Assembly (NCBI GenBank): GCA_945929965.1
Contig: CAMEOT010000001.1
Coordinates: 124,001 to 188,000, forward strand
Length of the DNA stretch: 64,000 nucleotides
Direction: 5' to 3'
Source: an uncultured Lachnospiraceae bacterium
GTDB taxonomy: Bacteria; Bacillota; Clostridia; Lachnospirales; Lachnospiraceae
Shown: positions 18,694 to 28,382 of the stretch, one piece after another
How positions within the stretch are numbered: the stretch's first letter is position 1
How the letters are laid out: every line of letters begins with the position of its first letter
Notes under the pieces: model-generated
Seen by the model: only the letters and a program-made list of their open reading frames with translations
Databases searched by the model: none
What the model was told of the DNA's origin: nothing
Program-made: the position numbers and the translations under genes

Positions 18694-20625
18694 ATGAATT
18701 TACAAACGGTAAGTATAGAAAAACATTTTTATGAAACAGCAAAATCATTCCATGGAAGCTACTGTCCTTTTCAGCCTTTTCCAAAGACTTCAGAGCGGAA
18801 GGTTTACGAGGCACTCCCTACAGTGCTAAAGGAACATCTGGTACAGACCGGCGAGGCAAAGCTGGGATACAAATTCCCGGTGATTCGTGCCACAGATTAT
18901 ATGCGTTTTAAAAGAGATGGTGACCGCGCCGCCTTTGAAGCGCTCTATTTTGGCAAACGCAATGCCTTAAATGATCTGATTCAGGCAGAATGTGTGGAAC
19001 ATCAGGGACGTTTTCTAGACGATATTATCAACGGTATCTACTCTATCTGCGAAGAGAGTGCCTGGCAGCTTCCGGCGCATAATTCCTATATCCGGGATAC
19101 TCCGCAGTTCATCCTGCCTGATGTAACCAGACCTGTCATGGATCTGTTCGCCTGTGAGACCGGGGCTTTGCTTGCCTGTGCGGCTTATCTACTGGAGGAG
19201 GCATTCAATGCTGTCAGTCCCTTTGTGCTGACCTGCATTGAGGATAACCTGAAACGCAGAATTCTGTTGCCGTATCTGACCGCACATTTCTGGTGGATGG
19301 GACATGACGATGAGCCTATGTGCAACTGGACCGTATGGTGCACGCAGAATGTGCTGCTGACCACGTTCCTAATGCCCTGGAGTGAAGAGATGTCCTCCAA
19401 GCTGGCCGCTCCGGTGCGTGCCTTTACCGGGGATGCTCCGCTGTTCCTGCCGGAAAATACGTCCGACACAGTTGTCACATTACAGGCGATTCTACATAAA
19501 GCTGCTGAAAGCTGTGATTATTTTCTCAAGGATTACGGCAACGACGGCTGCTGTGAGGAGGGTGCCCAGTATTACCGCCATGCAGGGCTGTGCCTCTACG
19601 GTGCCATGACAGTGCTTAACACCGTTACGGGCGGACATTTTGCCTCACTGTTTCAGTGGGATAAAGTGAAAAATATTGCAGCATATATTTTAAATGTTCA
19701 CGTAGATGATAAATACTATTTTAACTTTGCCGACTGCTCTCCCATCGCCGGTCGCGCCGGAGTACGGGAATATCTCTTCGGCAGAGCTACCGGACAGGAG
19801 GATCTGTGCCTATTTGCTGCGAAAGATTTCCAAGCAGGTCAGGGGCAACTTATTACCGATGAAGTAAATGGTGAGAATCTGTTCTATCGGATGCAGACCG
19901 TATTCTATTATGAAGAGCTGATGCACCGGGATACTTCCGCTACCCTTCCTCACCGGGATGTCTATTACCCCAGTGTCGGACTGTTCCTCGTTCATTCCGC
20001 TACAATGCATCTGGCGGTAAAAGCCGGTGACAACGCTGATAGCCACAATCACAACGACACAGGAAGCGTCACGTTATACAAAAACGGGCACCCTATCCTC
20101 GTAGATATCGGTGTGGAGACCTACACGCAGAAGACCTTCTCCCCCAGACGTTACGAGATCTGGACCATGCAGTCCGGCTACCATAATCTGCCTGCGATCT
20201 GCGGTACAGATCAGAAAGATGGTGAAGAGTATCGTGCAGGAAATGTCGTCACAGAGTTGACCGGGACAGAACCTTCTATCTCCATGGAACTGGCTGCTGC
20301 CTATCCCGATGCAGGAGCCGTTGTACCGGGTCTGACCTATAGCCGCAAGGTGACATTAAAAAAGCCTTCCAACACTGTCGTATTGGAAGACCACACAAAT
20401 GCACAAGATGTTATTCTTAATTTTATTACTTATGAAAAACCTGTTATTCTTTCTGACGGTAAACTCTCCATCGGAGAATCATCTGCCTCCTTCGAAGGGG
20501 CTGATCTGCTCGCCATAGAAACGCTGCCGATCACGGACGCACGTTTGAAAACGGCATGGGATCATGATCTGTACCGGATCCGGCTGAAGATGTCGGGTAC
20601 AGATTTTCAACTTACCGTAAAATAA
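18694..20625 (+). CDS. Heparinase II/III family protein (probable intracellular polysaccharide lyase)
   Basis: Alpha-toroid N-terminal half and heparinase II/III C-terminal motif (GDNADSHNHNDTGSVTLYKNGHPILVDIGVETYTQKTFSPRRYEIWTMQSGYHNLPAI). Confidence 0.87.
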   Translation: MNLQTVSIEKHFYETAKSFHGSYCPFQPFPKTSERKVYEALPTVLKEHLVQTGEAKLGYKFPVIRATDYMRFKRDGDRAAFEALYFGKRNALNDLIQAECVEHQGRFLDDIINGIYSICEESAWQLPAHNSYIRDTPQFILPDVTRPVMDLFACETGALLACAAYLLEEAFNAVSPFVLTCIEDNLKRRILLPYLTAHFWWMGHDDEPMCNWTVWCTQNVLLTTFLMPWSEEMSSKLAAPVRAFTGDAPLFLPENTSDTVVTLQAILHKAAESCDYFLKDYGNDGCCEEGAQYYRHAGLCLYGAMTVLNTVTGGHFASLFQWDKVKNIAAYILNVHVDDKYYFNFADCSPIAGRAGVREYLFGRATGQEDLCLFAAKDFQAGQGQLITDEVNGENLFYRMQTVFYYEELMHRDTSATLPHRDVYYPSVGLFLVHSATMHLAVKAGDNADSHNHNDTGSVTLYKNGHPILVDIGVETYTQKTFSPRRYEIWTMQSGYHNLPAICGTDQKDGEEYRAGNVVTELTGTEPSISMELAAAYPDAGAVVPGLTYSRKVTLKKPSNTVVLEDHTNAQDVILNFITYEKPVILSDGKLSIGESSASFEGADLLAIETLPITDARLKTAWDHDLYRIRLKMSGTDFQLTVK

Positions 20626-20639
20626 CAGAAGCCGACTTC

Positions 20640-20676
20640 GAGAACCTCCGATTGGCTGCCTATCGGAGGTTTCTCT
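20640..20676 (+). terminator. Rho-independent-like terminator
   Basis: AACCTCCGAT-TGGCTGCCT-ATCGGAGGTT followed by TCTCTGTCTT. Confidence 0.65.
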
Positions 20677-20729
20677 GTCTTATTGATTGGTATTATTCTG
20701 ATAAATGCTTGTTTTTCCATTCTATTGAA

Positions 20730-22082
20730 TTATTGAAGTGCACTCAGATCAATCGAATAAATATATTCTTCTATTTTCTCTTTCTCCAAAAATCCAATCA
20801 TGTAAATCGGCAGATATGTGATCTTATCCCTACAGGTAATATTCTCGTTACAGAATACAAAAGCCTGTGGAATTGCATATCTTTCATCTTTCAGGACATT
20901 GTCCAAAGCATTATGCCTTGTGTACGCTTTTCCCGACTTTATCTCCAGCGGAAGCACATTTCCCTTGTATTCTATGACGAAGTCTAATTCTCCCTGCTTT
21001 TTGCTGTTAAAATAATACAGCTCGAATCCGTGCGCCTTTAATTCCTGTGCCGCGACATTTTCATAGATGGCACCAAAATTGATATCTTTTTCTCTGTTCA
21101 ATATCTTAAGCTGCAATCCATCCACGTACATGGACGCCAGTAATCCGACATCTGATAGGAACAATTTAAACAGATTCGTTGATTTTGACAGAAGTAACGG
21201 TATCTCCGGCTCCTGCACACAATATACGGGGAGCGCAACCCCTGCTTCCTTCAGCCAGATAAAACTGTTCTCATATCGGGAGAATCGGAAGTTCTCATTG
21301 AGGTCCTTCATAATAAACCGCTTATTTTTATTGTTCAGTTCACTGGGGATCAACGTGAATATTTCATCCAGGTACAGCTTATTGTCCTTGTCATATTTTG
21401 CAATATTCTGGTAATACAGCTGTACGATGCCCTGCTGGATCCGAAGCACTTCTTTTAAGTTATTCGTACGTATATAAGCATCCACCACAGCCGGCATTCC
21501 GCCTACGATCAAATATAACCGGAACAACTCCATCATTTTCTCATGGATCAGTTCATCCACCGGCTGCTTTTTTTCAAAACATTCCTTCAGCTTATCCATG
21601 ACTGTCTGCGACACTCTGTTCGCTCTGCAGAATTCCTGAAAATCTAATGGATACATTTCCAAAATTGACAAATAGCCCACCGGCATCGAACGAATGTCCT
21701 TTAATTCCACGCCAAGCAATGAACCGCTTAATATATAACGATATTGTCCGTCTTCTACCAAAAATTTTATCGCCGTTACGATCTCCGGGCATTCCTGTAC
21801 TTCATCGAAAAAAATCAATGTCTCTCCCGGAATCATTGGTACATCCGTCAATGCAGAAAGCCGCAGCAGAATATCCTTACTGCCCGTGGTATTTGCAAAC
21901 AGCTTTACTGCCTGCTGATTCTCCACAAAATTGATCTCTACAATATTCTTATAAATCTCTTTGGCGCATTCCCGGATAATATAAGTCTTCCCTACCTGTC
22001 TTGCCCCGGTTACCATCAGGGCTTCCTTTCGATCACTTTTCAAAAAATCCCTGATTTCCTGCTCTATGCGTCTCTCTAACAT
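20730..22082 (-). CDS. ATP-binding protein, AAA + DUF4143
   Basis: MVTGARQVGKTYIIRECAKEIYKNIVEINF, FFDEVQECPEIVTAIKFLVEDG, C-terminal LDFVIEYKGNVLPLEIKSGKAY. Confidence 0.9.
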   Translation of the reverse strand: MLERRIEQEIRDFLKSDRKEALMVTGARQVGKTYIIRECAKEIYKNIVEINFVENQQAVKLFANTTGSKDILLRLSALTDVPMIPGETLIFFDEVQECPEIVTAIKFLVEDGQYRYILSGSLLGVELKDIRSMPVGYLSILEMYPLDFQEFCRANRVSQTVMDKLKECFEKKQPVDELIHEKMMELFRLYLIVGGMPAVVDAYIRTNNLKEVLRIQQGIVQLYYQNIAKYDKDNKLYLDEIFTLIPSELNNKNKRFIMKDLNENFRFSRYENSFIWLKEAGVALPVYCVQEPEIPLLLSKSTNLFKLFLSDVGLLASMYVDGLQLKILNREKDINFGAIYENVAAQELKAHGFELYYFNSKKQGELDFVIEYKGNVLPLEIKSGKAYTRHNALDNVLKDERYAIPQAFVFCNENITCRDKITYLPIYMIGFLEKEKIEEYIYSIDLSALQ

Positions 22083-22310
22083 CAGTTTTCACCTCTTCAC
22101 GCTTACGTTTTGAAGCTTTGATAATATCAGTATGCCACGTTTTCCACTTTTCCACAATATTTTAATCAGATTTTGTACACTTTTCCAACAGCTTTTGTCT
22201 CTATTCTGTACTTTTTTCCATTATCGTAATTAGTCATGGTCTACTTTTCTTCTTTGTGATATGATGGAACAAGACAATGTTCGACATTTTTCCACGAAAG
22301 AGGTGCCCTT

Positions 22311-23678
22311 ATGACAATATCCTGGTTATCCCTGTTCTGGCTGTTTTTCTTCTATTCTTTTATAGGATGGTGTATCGAGGTGTGTTCTGCCGCGCTGCAG
22401 CATCGGAAATTCGTCAACCGAGGATTCGTAGCGGGTCCCCTATGCCCGATCTACGGTTTCGGTGCCATGCTGTTCGAGATCTTCCTGCCGGAGCTGACGG
22501 AATATCCGTTCTTCCTATTCCTGGGCGGCTTTGTACTGTCCTCTCTTTTGGAATATTCCACGGGAATGTTTTTTGAAAAAGTCTATAAGAAAAAGCTGTG
22601 GGATTACTCCCGCTTCCGCTATAATGTGGGCGGTTATATCTGCCTGCCCTTTTCCCTGCTGTGGGGCGCATTAAGCGTTGTGACCGTGATGTTTGCGGAT
22701 CCGCTGCTGTGCGGGCTGTTTGACCGCATTCCGCATCTTCTCTCTGTAATACTTCTGTTAGTCCTCGGAGGGTTGCTCCTGTTAGACACCATCGGTTCCG
22801 CCCTGTCAACGATAAGCTTGCAGCTACAGGCGAAGCACCGGGCGGACTATGCATTAGAAAAGCAGACCGCCCGGCTGGATCAGATCACCGAAGGATTAGG
22901 ACAGACTTCCCGTTTCCTGGAAAATGCTCTGACCAGGCATATGCAAAAGCGTCTGCAGAATTCTTATCCTTCCATCAGTCTGGATGCCCTGGTAAAAGCC
23001 AGAGCTGAACATAAAAAAGCCACTGTTTTCGCCGAGGGCTGTTGCTTTTATAAATTGTTTTCCCTCTTTTTCATCGGTGCCTTTTTAGGTGATATCACAG
23101 AGACGATCTTCTGCCGTATCACAGCCGGGGTCTGGATGAGCCGTAGCAGTGTGATCTACGGGCCCTTCAGTATCGTATGGGGACTGGGTTGTGCCTTTCT
23201 GACTCTGCTGCTCTATCGCTACCGGAATAAAAGTGACGGTTCCATTTTCCTGGCAGGAACATTGCTTGGTGGTGCCTATGAATATATCTGCAGTGTCTTC
23301 ACGGAAATGGTCTTTGGCACGATTTTCTGGGATTACAGTGGATTCGCCTTTAACTTAGGCGGTCGTATCAACCTGTTGTACTGCTTCTTCTGGGGAATTG
23401 CCGCTGTGGTATGGCTGAAGTTCATCTATCCGAAGCTGTCCGACTGGATTGAGAAGATTCCGAAAAAAATGGGGACGATCATGTGTAATATTTTAGTTGT
23501 ATTTATGATAGTCAACATGCTGATCTCCGCACTGGCACTTGCCAGATACACCGAACGTAACGATGCCTCCTATTCTGTGGAAACCACAGAGCTTAACGGA
23601 TTGCAGCGTTTTCTGGACGACCATTATCCCGACGCACGAATGGAACGCATCTATCCGAATGCGAAAATGGTGGATTAA
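22311..23678 (+). CDS. Putative ABC transporter permease (CmpB-like), duplicated module
   Basis: Two related halves: FYSFIGWCIEVC...NRGFVAGPLCPIYGFGA and FIGAFLGDITETIF...SSVIYGPFSIVWGLG. Confidence 0.75.
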   Translation: MTISWLSLFWLFFFYSFIGWCIEVCSAALQHRKFVNRGFVAGPLCPIYGFGAMLFEIFLPELTEYPFFLFLGGFVLSSLLEYSTGMFFEKVYKKKLWDYSRFRYNVGGYICLPFSLLWGALSVVTVMFADPLLCGLFDRIPHLLSVILLLVLGGLLLLDTIGSALSTISLQLQAKHRADYALEKQTARLDQITEGLGQTSRFLENALTRHMQKRLQNSYPSISLDALVKARAEHKKATVFAEGCCFYKLFSLFFIGAFLGDITETIFCRITAGVWMSRSSVIYGPFSIVWGLGCAFLTLLLYRYRNKSDGSIFLAGTLLGGAYEYICSVFTEMVFGTIFWDYSGFAFNLGGRINLLYCFFWGIAAVVWLKFIYPKLSDWIEKIPKKMGTIMCNILVVFMIVNMLISALALARYTERNDASYSVETTELNGLQRFLDDHYPDARMERIYPNAKMVD

Positions 23679-23713
23679 TTTGGATTTATTAACGATGGGA
23701 GACTGACCGAACC

Positions 23714-24376
23714 ATGCAGATTGATGACTTGACCGCAGGGTTATCCCTTAGCTTTATCATCCATCTGAATAACGAAGAGCTTCAATTTGAATCCCTCATT
23801 TTGGAAGTCTATTCCCGCAGACATACACTGTTGGCTGAGGGTGTGTTTACTGATGACAAAATCATCTCTTTCCGGGGAAAAGGGTTGCTCGTCGATCTGC
23901 TGGTCACTCTCCCGGACGATAAACCGCAGCTGTTCAAAAATGTCACCACCAACGTGGTGAAACGCTCCGGCGGAACTCTCTGTTACACTGTCTTCAGCAT
24001 CGCCGGAAGCAAAACTTACAATCGCAGGCAGAGCTACCGCTGTTATATTGGCATCGAAACTGCGATTCAATGCGGTCTGAACCGTTCTGCCCACGATGTT
24101 ATTATCAAGGATATCAGCTACAACGGATTCGCCGTAGTCAGCAAGGAAGATCTGGAACTGGGTGTCAACCAGACCGTGCACGCCGTGCTAAACGATTATC
24201 TGGAAGAGATTGCAGAAAACTTTAACTTTCATCTGTATGGACTGGTCGCCCGTGTGCAGGAATTAGAGAACGGGCTATTCCTCTACGGCTGCCGGCTCAA
24301 CAATCCGATTCCCGGGCTGGAACAATATATCGTAAAGAAAGAACGGGTTGTCTTACGAAAGAGACAGTTATCCTAA
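23714..24376 (+). CDS. PilZ domain protein (putative c-di-GMP receptor)
   Basis: RxxxR (RQSYR) and DxSxxG (DISYNG) signature residues. Confidence 0.75.
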   Translation: MQIDDLTAGLSLSFIIHLNNEELQFESLILEVYSRRHTLLAEGVFTDDKIISFRGKGLLVDLLVTLPDDKPQLFKNVTTNVVKRSGGTLCYTVFSIAGSKTYNRRQSYRCYIGIETAIQCGLNRSAHDVIIKDISYNGFAVVSKEDLELGVNQTVHAVLNDYLEEIAENFNFHLYGLVARVQELENGLFLYGCRLNNPIPGLEQYIVKKERVVLRKRQLS

Positions 24377-24434
24377 AATAGTAAAAGGTACTCTGAATTC
24401 AAGACAAAAATCAGAGTACCTTTTACTATTTCAT
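24373..24434. terminator. Strong bidirectional terminator
   Basis: AAAATAGTAAAAGGTACTCTGA ... TCAGAGTACCTTTTACTATTTCATTTT, long near-perfect inverted repeat between convergent genes. Confidence 0.85.
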
Positions 24435-24442
24435 TTTACTAC

Positions 24443-25591
24443 TTACCATTCTGCAATGGATCCATCCTCGTGTCTCCATACAGGATTTTTCCAGTGATGG
24501 GGTGTCTTGTTTTCCTCCATCACCAGTTCTTTATTGATATCTACACCGAGACCCGGCTTTTTCGGAAGATTTACATATCCATCGGTAAATATAAAATCTT
24601 CTTTATTTGTAATATAATCAAGAACACTCTTGCCCACATTATAATGTATTCCAATGCTCTGTTCCTGGATGACCGCATTATGGCAGGTTGCATCTACCTG
24701 TAGACATGCTGCCAGTGCAATAGGACCTAACGGACAGTGCGGTGCAAGTGCAACATCATATGCTTCTGCCATGGAAGCTATTTTCTTGACCTCTGTGATA
24801 CCGCCAGCATGTGACAGATCCGGCTGGATGATATCTATTCCACCGGCATGGAGCAGTCTCTTAAAATCCCATCGCGAAAATAAGCGTTCACCGGTAGCTA
24901 TAGGGATATTACAACCCGTCGCAATATCATGAAAATCTTCCATATTTTCACATAAAACAGGTTCTTCTATAAACATAGGATCAAATTCTTCCAGCTTTTT
25001 CGCCAAAATCTTTGCCATAGGCTTATGAACTCTTCCATGAAAATCAATAGCAATTCCAAAATATTTTCCGGTTGCTTCTCTGATAGATGCCACGCGTTCC
25101 AGAACCGCATCAATTTTGTCGTAACTGTCAATATACTGCAGTTCTTCCGTTGCATTCATTTTGATTGCACTGAATCCTGCATTTTTGCGCTCCAATGCCG
25201 CTGCTGCCACATCGGAAGGGCGATCTCCTCCAATCCATGAATATACCTTCATTTTATCACGGCATCTTCCGCCCATCAGTTCGTATACCGGCGCATTATA
25301 ATATTTTCCTTTAATATCCCACAGTGCCTGATCAATACCGGATATCGCACTCATGATGACAGGGCCGCCACGATAGAAGCCTGCTCGATACAGAGTATTC
25401 CATATATCCTCAATGCGCATAGGATCCGCATCTGTCAGATATTCTGTCATTTCCTCAACACAGGCTTTCACGGTAGAAGCCTTGCCTTCTATCACTGCTT
25501 CTCCCCATCCACACAGGCCTTCATCTGTTACAATTTCCACAAAACACCAGCGTGGACGAACCAAATACGTATTTACTTTCTTGATTTTCAT
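24443..25591 (-). CDS. dgoD: D-galactonate dehydratase (enolase superfamily)
   Basis: Strong resemblance to remembered E. coli Dgo[76 protein letters not shown]. Confidence 0.93.
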   Translation of the reverse strand: MKIKKVNTYLVRPRWCFVEIVTDEGLCGWGEAVIEGKASTVKACVEEMTEYLTDADPMRIEDIWNTLYRAGFYRGGPVIMSAISGIDQALWDIKGKYYNAPVYELMGGRCRDKMKVYSWIGGDRPSDVAAAALERKNAGFSAIKMNATEELQYIDSYDKIDAVLERVASIREATGKYFGIAIDFHGRVHKPMAKILAKKLEEFDPMFIEEPVLCENMEDFHDIATGCNIPIATGERLFSRWDFKRLLHAGGIDIIQPDLSHAGGITEVKKIASMAEAYDVALAPHCPLGPIALAACLQVDATCHNAVIQEQSIGIHYNVGKSVLDYITNKEDFIFTDGYVNLPKKPGLGVDINKELVMEENKTPHHWKNPVWRHEDGSIAEW

Positions 25592-25618
25592 AATGCTTTC
25601 CTTCTTTCCCTTCAATCA

Positions 25619-26263
25619 TCAGGAAACTTTTTCTTCTTTCAATTGTCCACATAACGTCAGGTAAAACTGTTTTACATCTTCCGTTATCTTGTCCCAATTC
25701 TTTTCCTTTAAATCTGTCTTATTTACCAACGCACTGCCTATTCCCACACCACAGTATCCATGATTGAAATAGTCAATGGCATTCTGCGGAGTAACACCAC
25801 CTACTGCCACATAACTGGTTCCCGGGAACGGTCCTTTCAGACTTTTGTTATAATTCATAGGCAGTTCTCCCGCCGGGAAAAGCTTTAATGTAGAAAATCC
25901 GTATTCCTGGCATACACTCACGTCTGTCGGTGTCATAACTCCCGGCAAAAGTCTGACCTTATTTTCTTTACAATATTCTAAAACTGCCGCATTTGTCGAA
26001 GGAGATAAGATAAAATCCGCACCGGCTGCCAGTACTTTTTCAGCTGCCTGCACATCCAAGACCGTGCCGGCTCCGATCAAAGTGTCTTCCGGCATGGCTT
26101 GCTTCATATTATGAATTTGTTCTATGGCATTCCCATGACTGATAGATATCTCAAAGCATCGCAATCCTGCATGATATAAGCTCATCATATATGGTAATAT
26201 GTCAGAATCGGAAATATTTCGAATAATAGCGATCACGGGATATTTTTCAACAATGTCTTTCAT
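25619..26263 (-). CDS. Bifunctional KHG/KDPG (or KDPGal) aldolase
   Basis: PVIAIIRNIS..., IGAGTVLDVQAAEKVLAAGADFILSPSTN, LFPAGE, YVAVGGVTPQNAIDY. Confidence 0.9.
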   Translation of the reverse strand: MKDIVEKYPVIAIIRNISDSDILPYMMSLYHAGLRCFEISISHGNAIEQIHNMKQAMPEDTLIGAGTVLDVQAAEKVLAAGADFILSPSTNAAVLEYCKENKVRLLPGVMTPTDVSVCQEYGFSTLKLFPAGELPMNYNKSLKGPFPGTSYVAVGGVTPQNAIDYFNHGYCGVGIGSALVNKTDLKEKNWDKITEDVKQFYLTLCGQLKEEKVS

Positions 26264-26307
26264 AATGTACTCCTATCTTTTTACACCTGGTAAAATGAAT
26301 CAGTTTA

Positions 26308-27258
26308 CTAACGACAAATTGGAGAAACATTATTCTGTGATTCTAATAGCTCTTCTTCGTATATCAGTCCTTCAATATCCCCGGATGTTTCTATGGCTCT
26401 CGCTCCGCAGACAGCACCTATCTTACCGCTTTCGGAATAAGAATAGTTATGCAATATTCCATACAGGAATCCGGCGTTGAACGCATCACCGGCTCCGATC
26501 GGATCTACACAGATTGCATTTTCCGGCAAAATCTGTAGCATATTATCCCCGTCATAGCACCAGGCTCCGCGGCTTCCGTCCTTAAATACCACGCATTTCA
26601 TTTTTTCTGAACGGAAAAGCTGATCTCCCAGCTGCTTTATATCAGAAGTTCCGTAAATATACTCAGCTTCTTCCATTCCTAAAAATAAATAGGTAGTTTT
26701 CCGGATCAGGTCCTGCATAAGCGGTCGATAATCTTCCTGTTTCCAAAGTTTTCTCCTGATATTAGGATCAAAACTTATTCCTGTCTTATTCTTCATTGCC
26801 AGTTCCATCGCAGCATAAGTCAGTTCTTTACAGGATTCACTTAAAATAGGCGTTATTCCGGTCAAATGTAAAATATCTGCCTCTGTCAGTTTTTGCTCCG
26901 GGATATCGTCCTTCGTCATATGTGCTGCTGCGGATCCGTTTCTGTAATAATAGACGCTGGTCTCCCGGTTTGCATGCATTTCCTTAATCATGAGACCGGT
27001 GGGATTCTCCTTGTCTATGCATACATCAGAAGTATCTACTCCTTCTGCCCTGATCATCCGCAACACATATTGTCCAAGAGTATCATCTCCAACCCGACTA
27101 ACAAAAGCTGTGGATACACCTAATCTTTGTAAAGCAATTGCCGTATTACTCTCAGCTCCCGCTATTCTCATTTTTAAAGATGGTCCGTAGCTAAGAGATA
27201 CCTGCTCCATTGGAACAAATGATACCATTGTTTCACCTATAGATATAAACTGGGGCAT
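26308..27258 (-). CDS. PfkB family sugar kinase (2-keto-3-deoxy-gluconate/galactonate kinase-like)
   Basis: MPQFISIGETMVSFVPM, AGAESNTAIALQRLG, VDPIGAGDAFNAGFLYG. Confidence 0.88.
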   Translation of the reverse strand: MPQFISIGETMVSFVPMEQVSLSYGPSLKMRIAGAESNTAIALQRLGVSTAFVSRVGDDTLGQYVLRMIRAEGVDTSDVCIDKENPTGLMIKEMHANRETSVYYYRNGSAAAHMTKDDIPEQKLTEADILHLTGITPILSESCKELTYAAMELAMKNKTGISFDPNIRRKLWKQEDYRPLMQDLIRKTTYLFLGMEEAEYIYGTSDIKQLGDQLFRSEKMKCVVFKDGSRGAWCYDGDNMLQILPENAICVDPIGAGDAFNAGFLYGILHNYSYSESGKIGAVCGARAIETSGDIEGLIYEEELLESQNNVSPICR

Positions 27259-27284
27259 GAATTCCCCTCCTTTCGGATATCTCT

Positions 27285-28067
27285 TTATATGAGATGTTCC
27301 ATATCCATATCTACATTGTTAAGAATGGTTTCTATCTTGTTCTTGGAATCAAATAAAAGTGTTCTGACCAGTTTAGCCTTTTCTTCTGTGTATCGGAATA
27401 CAGGGATTGCCACGCTAATTGCTGCAACGACCTTTCCCTTCTTCTGTATAGGTACCGCAAAACATCGGATGTATTGTGTGGATTCTTCCATCTCACAAGT
27501 ATATCCTAAAAGTCTGGCCTCACTTAATTGATTTGCCAAATCATTAAAATCCGTAATGGTATTTTCCGTTAATGCCTTCAAACCATTTGGATAAAGCCTT
27601 TTTAACTCCAAAAACTCCGTATCCATTAACAATGCTTTCCCTAATGCAGTTCCGTATGCCGGAATTCTCATTCCTACACGAGATGTCATACGGATAGGCT
27701 CCGGAGAGTCGATTTTTTTCAAATACAAAACATCTCCGCCTTTCAATATACCAAAATGTGAAGTCTCCATACATACATTTGTCATGTTGGTTAAGATCTT
27801 CTCTACTTCATCCAAGAAATTCAACTGACTCAGATAAGAATTTCCCACCTGGTATAATGAAAAATCTACCTTATAGTGACCATTACTATCTAATGCCAAA
27901 AAGTGTCTTGCCGTTAATGTATACAAAATAGGATACAGGCTGCTCTTTGGCGCTTCCATCAGACTACTGATATCTGTAAGGTTATATTCGGAAGGGTGTT
28001 CTGCTACTAATTCCAGTATATCCAGAACTCTGCTTGTGGAACGATGGATATTTTTGTCTTCACTCAT
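27285..28067 (-). CDS. IclR family transcriptional regulator
   Basis: RSTSRVLDILELVAEHPSEYNLTDISSLMEAPKSSLYPILYTL plus IclR effector domain (IPAYGTALGKALL). Confidence 0.93.
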   Translation of the reverse strand: MSEDKNIHRSTSRVLDILELVAEHPSEYNLTDISSLMEAPKSSLYPILYTLTARHFLALDSNGHYKVDFSLYQVGNSYLSQLNFLDEVEKILTNMTNVCMETSHFGILKGGDVLYLKKIDSPEPIRMTSRVGMRIPAYGTALGKALLMDTEFLELKRLYPNGLKALTENTITDFNDLANQLSEARLLGYTCEMEESTQYIRCFAVPIQKKGKVVAAISVAIPVFRYTEEKAKLVRTLLFDSKNKIETILNNVDMDMEHLI

Positions 28068-28080
28068 TAATAGTTCCTCC

Positions 28081-28121
28081 ATAAAACGGATATAAGATTA
28101 TGATTCGTATATAAGAACAAT
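28081..28121 (+). promoter_or_regulatory. Putative IclR operator, copy A
   Basis: AACGGATATAAG-ATTATGATT-CGTATATAAGAACA, near-identical to 28301-28341. Confidence 0.6.
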
Positions 28122-28300
28122 TGAATTATAACACTCCGTTTTTCCATATGTCAATAATGAAACTTTAGATTCCATATATTTTTTGTCTATTTATTCTCTT
28201 TTTTGTGAATTTGCACAGTTTATTATTAAGCTATTTAGTATTTATCACGAAATATAACTATGATATTTACAAATCAGTTTCCCCATGCTATTATTTGAGC

Positions 28301-28341
28301 ATGAAACGGATATAAGTACACAGTTCGTATATAAGAACATC
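28301..28341 (+). promoter_or_regulatory. Putative IclR operator, copy B
   Basis: AACGGATATAAG-TACACAGTT-CGTATATAAGAACA; core GTTCGTATATAAGAAC is a near-palindrome. Confidence 0.6.
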
Positions 28342-28382
28342 AAATTCTAATTTTACTTATTCATTCAAAGGAGGATTTACTT

